The notes: generated by a model from the sequence alone, not told the origin. Positions 25,702-33,982 are shown, counted from the first letter of the stretch. The stretch: 64,000 nucleotides of DNA from Mycolicibacterium porcinum (GCA_001942045.1 MSTD01000001.1:229997-293996), one strand, 5' to 3'. Made by a program: numbers and translations.

Positions 25702-26634
25702 TCACGACGATCGAAAGGCGTCGGCCAGACTGAGGCACTGTTTGGCGAAGAACGCTTGTGCGACAGCAGTTTTCGGGGCCACCTCATCGAATCCGTGAAA
25801 TGCTCCGTTGACCACGACGAACTCGCAGGGCACGCCGGCGGCGCGCAGGTCTTCCGCGTATGCGGCGTTCTCGTCGCAGAACAGATCGAGTGACCCGACA
25901 CCGATCCACGCTGGTGGCAGGCCACCAAGGTCTGGACGTCGTCCGGGTACGGCAATCGCTGGATCCGCATCGCCGAGGTAGGCCGTCCAGCTGAATCGGT
26001 TCGATGTGGTGTTCCAGAAGCGAAAGTGGTGCGCATTCGGATGGATCCGGTCGGACGTGCGGTCGTCGAGCATCGGATAGGCCAGCAACTGCCGCACCAC
26101 GGCGACCCGATCGGAGTTGCGCAACCGGAACGCCAGGGCGGCCGCGAGGCCGGCGCCCGAACTCTGACCGCCGATCGCGATCCGTCCTGGATCAACCCCG
26201 GGTAACGCGAGGAGGTGGCTGAGCGCGTCATGGCAGTCCTGCAGCGCCGCCGGATACGGATGCTCGGGCGCGAGACGGTACTCGACGGAGGCCACGGTGA
26301 TATCGAGTGCATCCGCGAACGCTCGACACAACCGGTCACCCAGGCTGGCGCGGCCCGCGACATATCCACCGCCGTGCATCCACAGCAGGGCCGGCCGCGC
26401 GCTGGACCTCTCGTCCCCTCGAAAAATGCGCACGTTCACCCCATCCCCGAGCGATACGACATCGATGCCCGTAACCCGGGACTTTCGCAGCGCCATCAGC
26501 CGGCGCACCGCCTTGAGAGCAGTGGCAGTCCCGGCATTGCCCCGCGGAGCGATCCGCGCCAGCGCCTTGAGCTCGGGATGAAAGTCGTCTCGGGCGCCTA
26601 TCGCGGGTACCGCGCCGGCCCGGCTGAATTGCAT
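25702..26634 (-). CDS. Alpha/beta hydrolase, HSL-type esterase/lipase
   Basis: 310-aa esterase of the hormone-sensitive-lipase family (mycobacterial Lip type). The oxyanion-hole motif HGGGYVAG, the nucleophile elbow GQSSGAG, the acid in SLDLFCDEN and the catalytic His in GAFHGFDEV are all present, in the expected order. No signal peptide is visible, so it is probably cytosolic and acts on short-chain esters. Start taken at the ATG at 26634; a GTG two codons upstream and longer starts are possible. It ends 100 bp before the second P450 and is divergent from the TetR gene at 26827. Confidence 0.88.
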   Translation of the reverse strand: MQFSRAGAVPAIGARDDFHPELKALARIAPRGNAGTATALKAVRRLMALRKSRVTGIDVVSLGDGVNVRIFRGDERSSARPALLWMHGGGYVAGRASLGDRLCRAFADALDITVASVEYRLAPEHPYPAALQDCHDALSHLLALPGVDPGRIAIGGQSSGAGLAAALAFRLRNSDRVAVVRQLLAYPMLDDRTSDRIHPNAHHFRFWNTTSNRFSWTAYLGDADPAIAVPGRRPDLGGLPPAWIGVGSLDLFCDENAAYAEDLRAAGVPCEFVVVNGAFHGFDEVAPKTAVAQAFFAKQCLSLADAFRSS

Positions 26635-26751
26635 GAACACAGGCTCGGTGTCGCGCGGTTCGACCGTCAATAGTGTGCCGCCAGGTTGCGAAGCGGGCTT
26701 GTCCGAAACAGGATCCCGGTTTCGCAGGACAGTGGCCGGAGCTGGCCCTAG

Positions 26752-26789
26752 CCTGAGAGAGACAGAGGATCTTCTCTCAGGGTGAGAGA
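26752..26789. promoter_or_regulatory. Overlapping TetR-type palindromes, site C
   Basis: Two dyads share a right half. TCTCTCA-GGG-TGAGAGA at 26773-26789 is perfect, and CCTGAGAGA at 26752-26760 pairs with TCTCTCAGG at 26773-26781. They lie 38 bp before the TetR ATG, in the divergent esterase/TetR region, as expected for autoregulation. Confidence 0.65.
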
Positions 26790-26826
26790 GTGAATCGCCG
26801 GAATGTCGAGCTGTGGGGGCTACACG

Positions 26827-27414
26827 ATGACGCGACAGGACTGGCTTGTCGGTACGGACCGTCGATCCGAAGCGGTGGAACGGATCTTTGCCGCGGCCGC
26901 CGAACTCGTTTCCCAACAGGGGTTCGAGGCGTTCACCATCGACGCGCTGTCGGCGAAGGTGCATTGCTCGCCTGCCACCATCTATCGGCACGCCGGCGGT
27001 AAGGCCGCGATCCTCGAAGGGGTGGTGCGGCGACTGTCGGCGCGCATCGTGCGACACGTGTCCGAGGCGATCGACGGATTGCAGGGTTCGGAACGGATCG
27101 TCACCGCCCTGGTCGTCGCGCTCGACCATATCCGGTCCGAGCCGCTCGGCCCGTTGATGATGGGGGCGATCCGACCTGATCAGAACAACGGTTGGCTGAC
27201 CGGATCGCCTCTGGTGGAAGAACTTGCCGAGCGCATGATCGGTCGATCCGATCCGCTGGCAGCCCAGTGGCTGATTCGCGTCACCCTGGCGCTGTGGTAT
27301 TTCCCGGTCAAAGACCGAGAGTCCGAGTACGAGATCGCCGCGCGCTTCGTAGGCCCGAGCTTCACTGTCGAAGGTGAGACCGCCGTCCGGACGGAAAACG
27401 TTGCAGCCCAGTAG
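26827..27414 (+). CDS. TetR-family transcriptional regulator
   Basis: 195-aa TetR repressor. The helix-turn-helix is at about residues 14-60 (AVERIFAAAAELVSQQGFEAFTIDALSAKVHCSPATIYRH), and the C-terminal ligand-binding domain follows. The ATG at 26827 is preferred to one 8 codons earlier because TGGGGGC lies just upstream. It is divergent from an esterase and two P450 genes. TCTCTCA/TGAGAGA palindromes in its own promoter, before the CYP144-like gene and before the mce operon make it the best candidate regulator of the whole 12-27 kb lipid locus (inference). Confidence 0.9.
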   Translation: MTRQDWLVGTDRRSEAVERIFAAAAELVSQQGFEAFTIDALSAKVHCSPATIYRHAGGKAAILEGVVRRLSARIVRHVSEAIDGLQGSERIVTALVVALDHIRSEPLGPLMMGAIRPDQNNGWLTGSPLVEELAERMIGRSDPLAAQWLIRVTLALWYFPVKDRESEYEIAARFVGPSFTVEGETAVRTENVAAQ

Positions 27415-27426
27415 CCTTCAGTAGAT

Positions 27427-27714
27427 TCATGCGGCGGCGAAGTAGAGGCCCAACAGGAGTCCGAAGAGGGTGACCAGCCATCCGTGGGTCGTCACCTTGA
27501 GCCACGTGGGCGCCCGCCGGACTTCCATGAAGTGCCAGATCACCAGCTGTGCTTTGAATGCGGCAATCAGCAGCACGATTGCGGTGACCGTGGCGCTGAG
27601 GTGGTGCGCCTGGCCGCCGTCACGAGCGGTCAGCCACGATGCCACGGTCACCACCGTGAGCAGCGCCCAGACCAAGGTCAGTGGGCTGCGAAGATAGGCC
27701 GTCACACCGATCAC
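27427..27714 (-). CDS. Cytochrome c oxidase subunit IV-like (NorF/COX4_pro) membrane protein
   Basis: 95-aa membrane protein with three TM helices (about residues 10-27, 36-56 and 70-92). The AFKAQLVIWHFMEVRRAP segment is typical of prokaryotic COX4/NorF-type subunits. The GTG at 27714 overlaps the upstream stop (GTGA), extending the coupling seen throughout this four-gene operon. It normally accompanies a Cox3/NorE-like protein, here the gene directly upstream. Confidence 0.8.
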   Translation of the reverse strand: MIGVTAYLRSPLTLVWALLTVVTVASWLTARDGGQAHHLSATVTAIVLLIAAFKAQLVIWHFMEVRRAPTWLKVTTHGWLVTLFGLLLGLYFAAA

Positions 27715-28316
27715 CTCATCAAGTAGAGCAACGCGAAGAGAACGAGCCACAGCACATCGACCATGTGCCAATACGTAGCGCCGGTTTCCACGAAACCGAT
27801 TCGGGGCGTTGCCGTCCCGCGCAGGGAGTGGATGACGAAACTGAGTATCACCAGCCCGAGAAGCACGTGGCACAGGTGCATTCCCGTCATCACGAAGTAG
27901 TACATGAAGAACAGGTTTGTCCCCGGGGTCATGCCGGCCGTGATCTCCGGAATGTACTCGAACATCTTCAGCAATGGGAAGGCCGCGCCGCAGGCCAGTC
28001 CCAGACAGAGCAGCCGGTAGGCGTCAGCGGTCTTCCCGGACCGGGCCGCCGAGGTGCCCAGCGCGACGAAGAGCGAACTTGTCAGCAGCACAACGGTATT
28101 GACGATGCCGATATCGAGGTTGAGCTTCGATTGGCTTTGCAGGAATGTGCTGTGATCTTGGCCGCGGAAATACATGTAGGCCACGAAGTAGATGCCGAAG
28201 ATGATCAGGTCGCCGATGACGAAGAACCACATGCTCGGATCGCCGGGCAGGCGCCCCCGGACCGCATCTTGCGGGTCGGCGGTTTGGGTGCCGAAATGCT
28301 CTGAGACTTCGGTCAT
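27711..28316 (-). CDS. Cytochrome c oxidase subunit III-like (NorE) membrane protein
   Basis: 201-aa protein of the heme-copper oxidase subunit III family, short NorE form with five TM helices. Family marks: PGDPSMWFFVIGDLIIFGIYFVAYMYFR near the N-terminus, then MTGMHLCHVLLGLVI and YWHMVDVLWLVLFALLYL. No catalytic subunit I or II is encoded nearby. It is coupled by ATGA overlap to the upstream membrane-protein gene and by GTGA to the COX4-like gene. Its role without a local oxidase is unknown. Confidence 0.88.
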   Translation of the reverse strand: MTEVSEHFGTQTADPQDAVRGRLPGDPSMWFFVIGDLIIFGIYFVAYMYFRGQDHSTFLQSQSKLNLDIGIVNTVVLLTSSLFVALGTSAARSGKTADAYRLLCLGLACGAAFPLLKMFEYIPEITAGMTPGTNLFFMYYFVMTGMHLCHVLLGLVILSFVIHSLRGTATPRIGFVETGATYWHMVDVLWLVLFALLYLMR

Positions 28317-29119
28317 CTACTCGCCTCCGGCAGAGCATCGGCCGTGACCTGTTGCGGGTCGATCAGCCAAGAGTTTTCGAGTTCGTCGTCGGGCTGGTTC
28401 TTGATCGCGCGGTAGATGCAGACGTAGACGATGAATTGCCATGGTGCGAACAGCGCCATCCCGAACCAGAACGTCATGATTCCGTTCCAGGCGAACGGAC
28501 CCGAACTGGCGATCCACACGGGTGCGGCGACCAGCTCTGACACGTACTGCCAAACGGTGTAGTAGCCCAGCCATTTCGGCAAGATGTTGTTCTCGTCCAG
28601 AATGATGGCCAGCCCGAAGGCCATCCACATCACGCAAAAGCATCCCAGCGAACCGATGAACGCCAGGTAGCCGAAGTCGTAGAGCATTGCCAGGACCGCC
28701 GGATCGTAGCCGGGGCGAAATGCTCCCAGTCCGAAGCAGAACAACGGGAAGAGCATGCCGACGATCGTGCCGGTGGTCGCGCCCATCATGAGGGTGTAGC
28801 GAAATACCGGGCTGACCGACATCCTCTTGATCTGGATGAGGTAACACGCATTGGAGACCGGCCCCAAGCCGAACGTCAAAGTCAATATGGCGCAGGCGAT
28901 CAGCAGGTTGGGAGACTGCATGAACTCGACGATCTGCGTGCGCGGGGCGCTCGGCGATCGTGGCGGCATCATTCCGCTCAACGGGACGAAGACCAGACCG
29001 AACAGGGTGAAGAAGATCGGCACCGACCAGAACGCGATCCACTGATCAAGCTTCTTGCTCTCGCGCCACGGGGAACGCCGGGGCCCGCCCTGGTATGTCG
29101 TGGCCAACCTCTGGGTCAT
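28313..29119 (-). CDS. Integral membrane protein B of a Cox3/Cox4-like cluster
   Basis: 268-aa polytopic membrane protein with about six or seven hydrophobic segments (e.g. IAFWSVPIFFTLFGLVFV and LLIACAILTLTFGLG). I do not recognise a named family. Its last third (SSGPFAWNGIMTFWFGMALFAP) resembles the matching part of the upstream gene (KSGPLAWNGALSFTLRLSVFAV), so the two are probably paralogues from a tandem duplication. ATGA overlaps couple it on both sides. It is probably part of a membrane complex with the Cox3/Cox4-like proteins. Confidence 0.8.
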   Translation of the reverse strand: MTQRLATTYQGGPRRSPWRESKKLDQWIAFWSVPIFFTLFGLVFVPLSGMMPPRSPSAPRTQIVEFMQSPNLLIACAILTLTFGLGPVSNACYLIQIKRMSVSPVFRYTLMMGATTGTIVGMLFPLFCFGLGAFRPGYDPAVLAMLYDFGYLAFIGSLGCFCVMWMAFGLAIILDENNILPKWLGYYTVWQYVSELVAAPVWIASSGPFAWNGIMTFWFGMALFAPWQFIVYVCIYRAIKNQPDDELENSWLIDPQQVTADALPEASR

Positions 29120-29844
29120 GCCAGGGCCTCGCGCTCTGCGCCTTGGCGTTGGACCACACCCAGCAGAACGATGAACATCACGACGATGTACACGGCAAAA
29201 ACGCTGAGCCGCAGGGTGAACGACAGTGCGCCGTTCCACGCGAGCGGTCCTGACTTGTGCAGGATCGCGAACGCGCTCGGCACCAGCAGAACAGCGGTCG
29301 CGATGTTGAAGTGGGCCACCCAGCGAGGAAAGATCGGTTCGGGCCGCGCATCCAGGTAAATACTGGTGGCCAGGCAGAGGTTCTGCACGATGATCGTGCC
29401 GACCGGCGCGATGAAGAAAAACCACGCCATGTCGTTGAGCAGACTGATCAGCTGAGGATCGCGTTCGGGTCGAAACGCCGCCATGGCCCAGCAGTAGTCG
29501 GCGAGGATGAAGGCTGTGAGACCTACTCCGACACAGATGATGTAGGCGTAGGTGAAGACACTGCTAGACGTGGCGGTCCGGGAGATCTGCACGGCGGTCA
29601 CCGCGAAGAGCGGAACCAACGAGCAGGCAATGAGATTGCACAGGACCGCGACGCCGACTATCCCCGTGACATTCTCGGCGAAGAACGTCGCCACCTGTTC
29701 GGGTGTCAGCGTCGGCGACAACGGCGGGGAGAACACGGGGAACAGCAGGAACGCCAACACGAACAGCGCCGCCGCCGGCACTGTGGTCCACAGCAGGATC
29801 CGTTGACCCCTGGTGTTCATCGCTACAGATGTTGTTCTCGCCAT
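29116..29844 (-). CDS. Integral membrane protein A of a Cox3/Cox4-like cluster
   Basis: 242-aa polytopic membrane protein, first gene of a four-gene operon. Hydrophobic segments include ILLWTTVPAAALFVLAFLL and VFTYAYIICVGVGLTAFILA; six or seven helices in total. It is a likely paralogue of the next gene. ATG at 29844 is used; a later ATG at 29820 is possible. A TetR gene diverges from it across a CTACACC/GGTGTAG dyad. No catalytic motif was recognised. Confidence 0.78.
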   Translation of the reverse strand: MARTTSVAMNTRGQRILLWTTVPAAALFVLAFLLFPVFSPPLSPTLTPEQVATFFAENVTGIVGVAVLCNLIACSLVPLFAVTAVQISRTATSSSVFTYAYIICVGVGLTAFILADYCWAMAAFRPERDPQLISLLNDMAWFFFIAPVGTIIVQNLCLATSIYLDARPEPIFPRWVAHFNIATAVLLVPSAFAILHKSGPLAWNGALSFTLRLSVFAVYIVVMFIVLLGVVQRQGAEREALA

Positions 29845-29921
29845 GGTCCTGCCTGTCCGGATTGCTACACCTCGGTCCACCGATCGGCGACCTTGTCGTC
29901 AGGTATGTCACGAGCTTGCGA

Positions 29922-29945
29922 CTACACCGGTGTCCCTAGGTGTAG
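29922..29945. promoter_or_regulatory. Candidate TetR operator between the membrane cluster and its TetR
   Basis: CTACACC, 10-bp spacer, GGTGTAG: perfect 7-bp arms. A smaller dyad ACACCGGTGT (29924-29933) overlaps it, and a further CTACACC half-site lies at 29865-29871. Located 77 bp upstream of the membrane operon start and 151 bp before the TetR start. Confidence 0.55.
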
Positions 29946-30096
29946 CACTCTCACTGACAGATGACAATGAAAATGCAGATTTGTGGTTTGGGTGCGTGAC
30001 GTGGATTCACCTTCAATACCCATGTGAACTGGATAAACGTATTCAGGCCGACCTGAACTCCGTGCCTAACCGGTCGCCGCTTCGGCACAGATCTCA

Positions 30097-30750
30097 ATGA
30101 CAATGATCAGTAAACGAGGTCTCGTACTGCACAATGGACGGGTGCGAGACAGTGCGACGCAGCGCGAGGCCCAGCGTCGGCAGACGCGTGCCCGGCTGCT
30201 CGACGCCGCCATCGTCGAGTTTCAGCGTGCCGGTACCAACGCGGCCGACATCAATGCGATCGTCAAGGCCGCCGGCGTCGCGCGCAGCACCTTCTATTTC
30301 CATTTTCCGACCAAGGAGCACGTGCTTCTTGAGTTGATCCGAAGGGATGAGGCGAGCCTCGCCGACGAACTGGGCCGGTTCCTCGACGCTCCCCATGACC
30401 TGGCCTCGGTGTTGAAGACGATCATCAGCTTGGTGATGGCGCTCGAAAGTCGCTGGGGCTCAGCCCTGTTCCACGACGTCATCGGCCTGTACCTGTCACC
30501 CACCCGGCCTGAACGGGAACAGTGGACCAGCCACCCGATCTTCCTGCTGCTAGCCGCCGAAATCGAGCGTGCGCGTATCCGTGGGGAACTCTACGACGAC
30601 GTCGACGCCCACCACAGCGCAGCGTTCTTCCTCCTGGGTGTCTATGCACTGCTCACCACCGTCGGGGAATCCCGATCCGAACGCGACGTGGCACTGGAGA
30701 AGTTCGTGACCAGCACCCTGCGTAGCCTGCAGCCGGGGCGGGCCTCATAG
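30097..30750 (+). CDS. TetR-family transcriptional regulator
   Basis: 217-aa TetR regulator. The DNA-binding domain is at about residues 27-75 (RQTRARLLDAAIVEFQRAGTNAADINAIVKAAGVARSTFYFHFPTKEHVL), an excellent TetR_N match. The C-terminal domain is all-helical. The start is uncertain: ATG at 30097, ATG at 30103 or GTG at 30142 are possible, none with a clear ribosome site. It is divergent from the four-gene membrane operon and likely represses it through the dyad at 29922-29945. It is followed by a hairpin terminator. Confidence 0.88.
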   Translation: MTMISKRGLVLHNGRVRDSATQREAQRRQTRARLLDAAIVEFQRAGTNAADINAIVKAAGVARSTFYFHFPTKEHVLLELIRRDEASLADELGRFLDAPHDLASVLKTIISLVMALESRWGSALFHDVIGLYLSPTRPEREQWTSHPIFLLLAAEIERARIRGELYDDVDAHHSAAFFLLGVYALLTTVGESRSERDVALEKFVTSTLRSLQPGRAS

Positions 30751-30793
30751 CACCCCGCAACCAACACCAGCGGCGATAGACCCGATGCCACCG

Positions 30794-30810
30794 GTTGGCC
30801 TTCGGCCAAC
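30794..30810 (+). terminator. Short hairpin terminator after the TetR gene
   Basis: GTTGGCC-TTC-GGCCAAC: perfect 7-bp arms with a 3-nt loop, 44 bp after the TetR stop and before tRNA-Arg. Confidence 0.55.
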
Positions 30811-30862
30811 TACCATGAGGCGTCCCTATGGGTTTTTCCGATGCCTATTTCGGTAGGTCCCG

Positions 30863-30935
30863 GCCCCCGTAGCTCAGGGGATAGAGCACGGCTCTCCTAA
30901 AGCCGGTGTCGCAGGTTCGAATCCTGCCGGGGGCA
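30863..30935 (+). tRNA. tRNA-Arg (anticodon CCT)
   Basis: Complete 73-nt cloverleaf: acceptor GCCCCCG pairs with CGGGGGC, D arm GCTC/GAGC, anticodon arm CGGCT-CTCCTAA-AGCCG with anticodon CCT, T arm GCAGG-TTCGAAT-CCTGC, discriminator A. CCA is not encoded. It reads the rare AGG codon. A decayed gene lies directly downstream, so the 3' end could have served as an integration site, but no duplicated tRNA end was seen. Confidence 0.95.
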
Positions 30936-31017
30936 CTCAGGTCGTTGTATGACCTCGGGTGACGTGACGATTTGTCTCCGGTTGAAGCCTGACCGTGTTA
31001 CGGCTGATGCCTTACAT

Positions 31018-31542
31018 CTACTTCGGTCGATCCTTGCCCCGGTGCGGGGGAGTTGGCCGTTTTTCCCCCGAACCTGCCGGATCCGCGGGAGGGAACGGGG
31101 CGAGCAGGAACTCGTCGACGAATCTGGCGAAGGTGTCGTCGACGAAGGCGGGATCGGGGGCGGTGAAGTACTCGATGATGAAGCCCTGGAAGGCTGCCAG
31201 TGCGATGCGTGAACGGGTTTCGGCGACGTGTGCGGGCATCCCCAGCGCCTGCAGGCGGGCCTTGGAGTTGCGGGTCAGCAAGGACAGGGTGTCCCAGGTG
31301 TATTCGCGATAGGGACTGTCGACCGCACACGCGGCGCCGAAGACCTGCAGCACCACACGCAGGCTCTGATGGCGTTCCCCGCGGGTGCACTCGAACCAGT
31401 CCTCGAAGCACCATGCGCGGTGCGCCGCGATCGACTCCGGGAGATCTGCGTCGGTTCGTTCCTGTCGTCGACGCTCCCGAGGCGCGCCTCGATCTCGGTT
31501 CCGCCACCCGCAGCGGCTTGTGGAACCCGGCCCCGATCCGCA
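31018..31542 (-). pseudogene. 5'-truncated TetR-type regulator remnant
   Basis: From 31440 down to 31018 the minus strand encodes a typical TetR C-terminal domain: IAAHRAWCFEDWF, RHQSLRVVLQVFGAACAV, TWDTLSLLTRNSKARLQALGMPAHVAE, FIIEYFTAPDPAFVDDTF. The frame is closed by a TGA at 31543-31545, no ATG or GTG occurs before residue positions deep inside the domain (GTG at 31356), and no helix-turn-helix is found in any frame upstream. Another frame has a plausible fragment just upstream (EIEARLGSVDDRNEP), hinting at a frameshift plus N-terminal loss. It is probably non-functional; a short 112-aa product from 31356 cannot be excluded. Confidence 0.6.
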
Positions 31543-31642
31543 TCAGCCCGTAGCGAGCGCTAGTTGACGCTCGGGTTGGTCGGCCGCCTGGTCTACCTGC
31601 TGTTCCGGCGCAGGCGCGAGTGACCGCGCCCGACGCCGGCGG

Positions 31643-33763
31643 TCAGCACATCGGGAATGACGAACACTTGGGCCCCTTGCCCTTTGGCTGTTCAGGCGCC
31701 TGACGCGGACCGTCGGACCGGGGAGCCTGGCGTTCCTGCGGTGCCTGCCGCTCGGGCTTCTGACGAGCGGGTGCCTCACGTTGCGGCGGCGCCTCTCGGA
31801 CAGGTGCTTGTTGGGCGGGCGCCTCCCGGGCGGGCGGTTGCCAGACCGGAGCCTCAGGAGCAGGTGCCTGGGCCGGGGGTTCCGGTGCGGTCCGCTGACG
31901 CGGCGGTTCCGGAGCCTGTTGTGGCGGTTCCGGTGCCGTGCGCTGCCGCGGCGGCTCCTCCCGTACCGGCGCCTGTCGGGCCGGTGCTTCCTGTGCAGGC
32001 GCTTCCTGCACTGGTGCCTCACGAGCGGGATTGTCCCGGCCGGGTTTTGGGCCCTCGCGGGGCGGCGTCATCACCGGGTCGGATGGGCGGCCCGTTTTTG
32101 GGTCGGCCGGTGGCGTCGCCGCAGCGTCGGCCGGGTTCTCCGGTCGTGGGTCGGCCTGTCGGTCCGGTGCGCGGCCGGGCTGGTCCGACTTCGGGCGGTC
32201 GGGCATCTGCCCGGCAGAACGATCGGGGTCTGTTCCCGGTGCAACGTGGTCCGGCCCGGATTCCGGCTTCTCCCGTGGTTTGTCGACCGCCGGCGGAGTG
32301 TAGGCGGGTGCCGGTGGGACTTTGGGTTCGGTGAACTCAGGTGACACCTTCGACGGCGGCGTCTTCGGCGCGGAAGCCGTCAACGCAGGTGGTACGACAG
32401 AAGTTTCCTGGTTTTCGGCGGCTTTGGCGGGCCGGTCCTTCAGGGACACCGGCGACGGTCCGGTGAGGAGGGTCGGCCGAGGGGCAAGGTCTTTGGTGAA
32501 GTCCCGGGCGGATTTGTCCGCGAGGTTCTTCATCAGTGTTTCGGAGCTGCGTGTTGCCTTGTCGGTGGAGATGAACTGCGCCAGTGAGGTATTCAGGTTC
32601 ACCACCGGGGCCGAGACGCGGATGTCCACCTTGACGACTGGGTTCGGGAGGCGGGCCCAGTCGCGGTTACGCGGATTGTGCCAATCCCGGTTCCGGTTCC
32701 AGTCCCGGTACCGATCCGGGTTGAACCCGTGGGCCCGATCCCACTGCGCACGGCGGAATACCGGATTGTGGACATGGAACTTCCACTGGAAGTAGAGCCG
32801 GTACGGGTGGTGGCGGTCGTACCAGTCTCGCCTGCGCGGGTCACCGGGATGGTCGCGGCGTTGGCCCCATTCGTTCCAGCCGTTGCGGTCCCAGCCGTGG
32901 CGGTCGTAGCCGGCCCAGTTATAACCGGCCCAGTTGTACCCCCAGCGGTCATAGCCCCACCGGTCGTACCCCCAGCGGTCGTAGCCCCACCGGTCGAAGC
33001 CGAGGAAGTCGTAGCCGTACCGGTTGTAGCCGCCGAGGTCGTAGTTGTACCAGTCGTAGGAGTTGTAGCCGTACAGCTGGCCCCAGGACGGGTCGTAGTA
33101 CCCCAGGTACCCGAGGTTCGGAGTCAACGGAGGGTCGACAGGCTGGGGCCAACCCGCGGCGGGCTCGACCGGCACACCGGGTGGCGGCGGGATGGAGTCG
33201 TCGCCACCCGCGCCCGCGTAACCCCAGGTCGGGGCGGATCCGCTCGTCAGCGTCGCGTCGGGCACATCAGGCGCAGGTGGTGCCTCAGGCGGTGCGGGCA
33301 GCGCCACCAGTTGCTGTACCGAATCGGGGGTGTACTGCAGAAGTTGTTGTGTCAGTTGTAGATAGAGGTTCTGCAGGCTGGTGCGCTGCGCAGAAGGGGA
33401 CACGTAGTCCAGGCCCTGCTTGGCCTCATTCAAGGCCGTGCGCGCGTCGGTCAGCTGATCGGCTGTGGGCTGCTGTCCGCTGCCGAGGATGTCCTGCGCC
33501 TTCTTCAGGTCGTCGACGACAGCGGTCAGGGCAACGTCCTGCGTGTGCTCGGGGAACACCGTCGTGGCAACACCCCACAGCGCGCCTCCCGGGGAGGTCT
33601 CGTACGCGGCGCCGAGGAAGCCGGCGACGAGGGCCGCGACCAGTCCGCCGGCGACAGCGGCTTTGCCTCGGCGTGACCGGGGGACGAATCGGCGTCGCCG
33701 CTCCAGCGGTTCGGCGGGCTGCAAAGAGCTCAGGTCGACGGGTGGGGGGATGAGTGCAGTCAT
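31643..33763 (-). CDS. Large low-complexity membrane-anchored protein with Tyr/Trp repeats and Pro-rich tail
   Basis: 706-aa protein I do not recognise. Order of parts: a cytoplasmic basic segment (ERRRRFVPRSRRGK); one TM helix at about residues 36-55; a helical domain to about 150 (DVALTAVVDDLKKAQDILG); then an aromatic region at about 215-300 built on GYDRW units (DRWGY four times, then GYNWA twice, GYDRHGWDRNGW). An Arg/Asp/Trp-rich segment to about 375 follows. From about 430 to the end there is Pro/Ala/Glu/Gln-rich sequence with EAPAQ/REAPVR-type repeats, closing in KCSSFPMC. The long outside part is probably disordered and cell-wall associated (inference). The start at 33763 is the first ATG and fits the TM topology. 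Confidence 0.8.
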   Translation of the reverse strand: MTALIPPPVDLSSLQPAEPLERRRRFVPRSRRGKAAVAGGLVAALVAGFLGAAYETSPGGALWGVATTVFPEHTQDVALTAVVDDLKKAQDILGSGQQPTADQLTDARTALNEAKQGLDYVSPSAQRTSLQNLYLQLTQQLLQYTPDSVQQLVALPAPPEAPPAPDVPDATLTSGSAPTWGYAGAGGDDSIPPPPGVPVEPAAGWPQPVDPPLTPNLGYLGYYDPSWGQLYGYNSYDWYNYDLGGYNRYGYDFLGFDRWGYDRWGYDRWGYDRWGYNWAGYNWAGYDRHGWDRNGWNEWGQRRDHPGDPRRRDWYDRHHPYRLYFQWKFHVHNPVFRRAQWDRAHGFNPDRYRDWNRNRDWHNPRNRDWARLPNPVVKVDIRVSAPVVNLNTSLAQFISTDKATRSSETLMKNLADKSARDFTKDLAPRPTLLTGPSPVSLKDRPAKAAENQETSVVPPALTASAPKTPPSKVSPEFTEPKVPPAPAYTPPAVDKPREKPESGPDHVAPGTDPDRSAGQMPDRPKSDQPGRAPDRQADPRPENPADAAATPPADPKTGRPSDPVMTPPREGPKPGRDNPAREAPVQEAPAQEAPARQAPVREEPPRQRTAPEPPQQAPEPPRQRTAPEPPAQAPAPEAPVWQPPAREAPAQQAPVREAPPQREAPARQKPERQAPQERQAPRSDGPRQAPEQPKGKGPKCSSFPMC

Positions 33764-33856
33764 GCCGACCTCCTTGATGATGACCGGTGCCTGGTCACAT
33801 CACTCCCGACCGCGTGATTCCCAGATGTTCGGGCGCCAAGGAGCGGCCCCCGATTT

Positions 33857-33866
33857 GTATGCATAC
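33857..33866. promoter_or_regulatory. Palindrome GTATGCATAC upstream of the repeat protein
   Basis: Perfect 10-bp palindrome in a locally AT-rich stretch, 94 bp upstream of the 33763 start. The form recalls GntR-family operators. Regulator unknown. Confidence 0.35.
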
Positions 33867-33982
33867 GTAATATCGAGCATAACTAAATGTCCCGCTGCGC
33901 CGCCACACGGGTCAGCACGCTGGTCGGATTCTCATCGACACACAGCTCGCGCAAATGTGCGCACCGGAGGTCCGTCAGGCCG

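Noticed and set aside
25602..26369. N-terminal extension of the second P450 to 675 aa
   Set aside because: The extension is the other frame of the esterase gene; P450 homology starts at the ATG at 25601.
31564..31620. Short plus-strand frame ending in a basic membrane-like tail (LVGRLVYLLFRRRRE)
   Set aside because: Only 19 codons between stops; no start or upstream domain, so at most debris near the decayed TetR gene.
32900..33050. Tandem 15-bp repeats as a CRISPR array or satellite
   Set aside because: They encode GYDRW repeats in frame in the 706-aa protein; there are no unique spacers and no cas genes.
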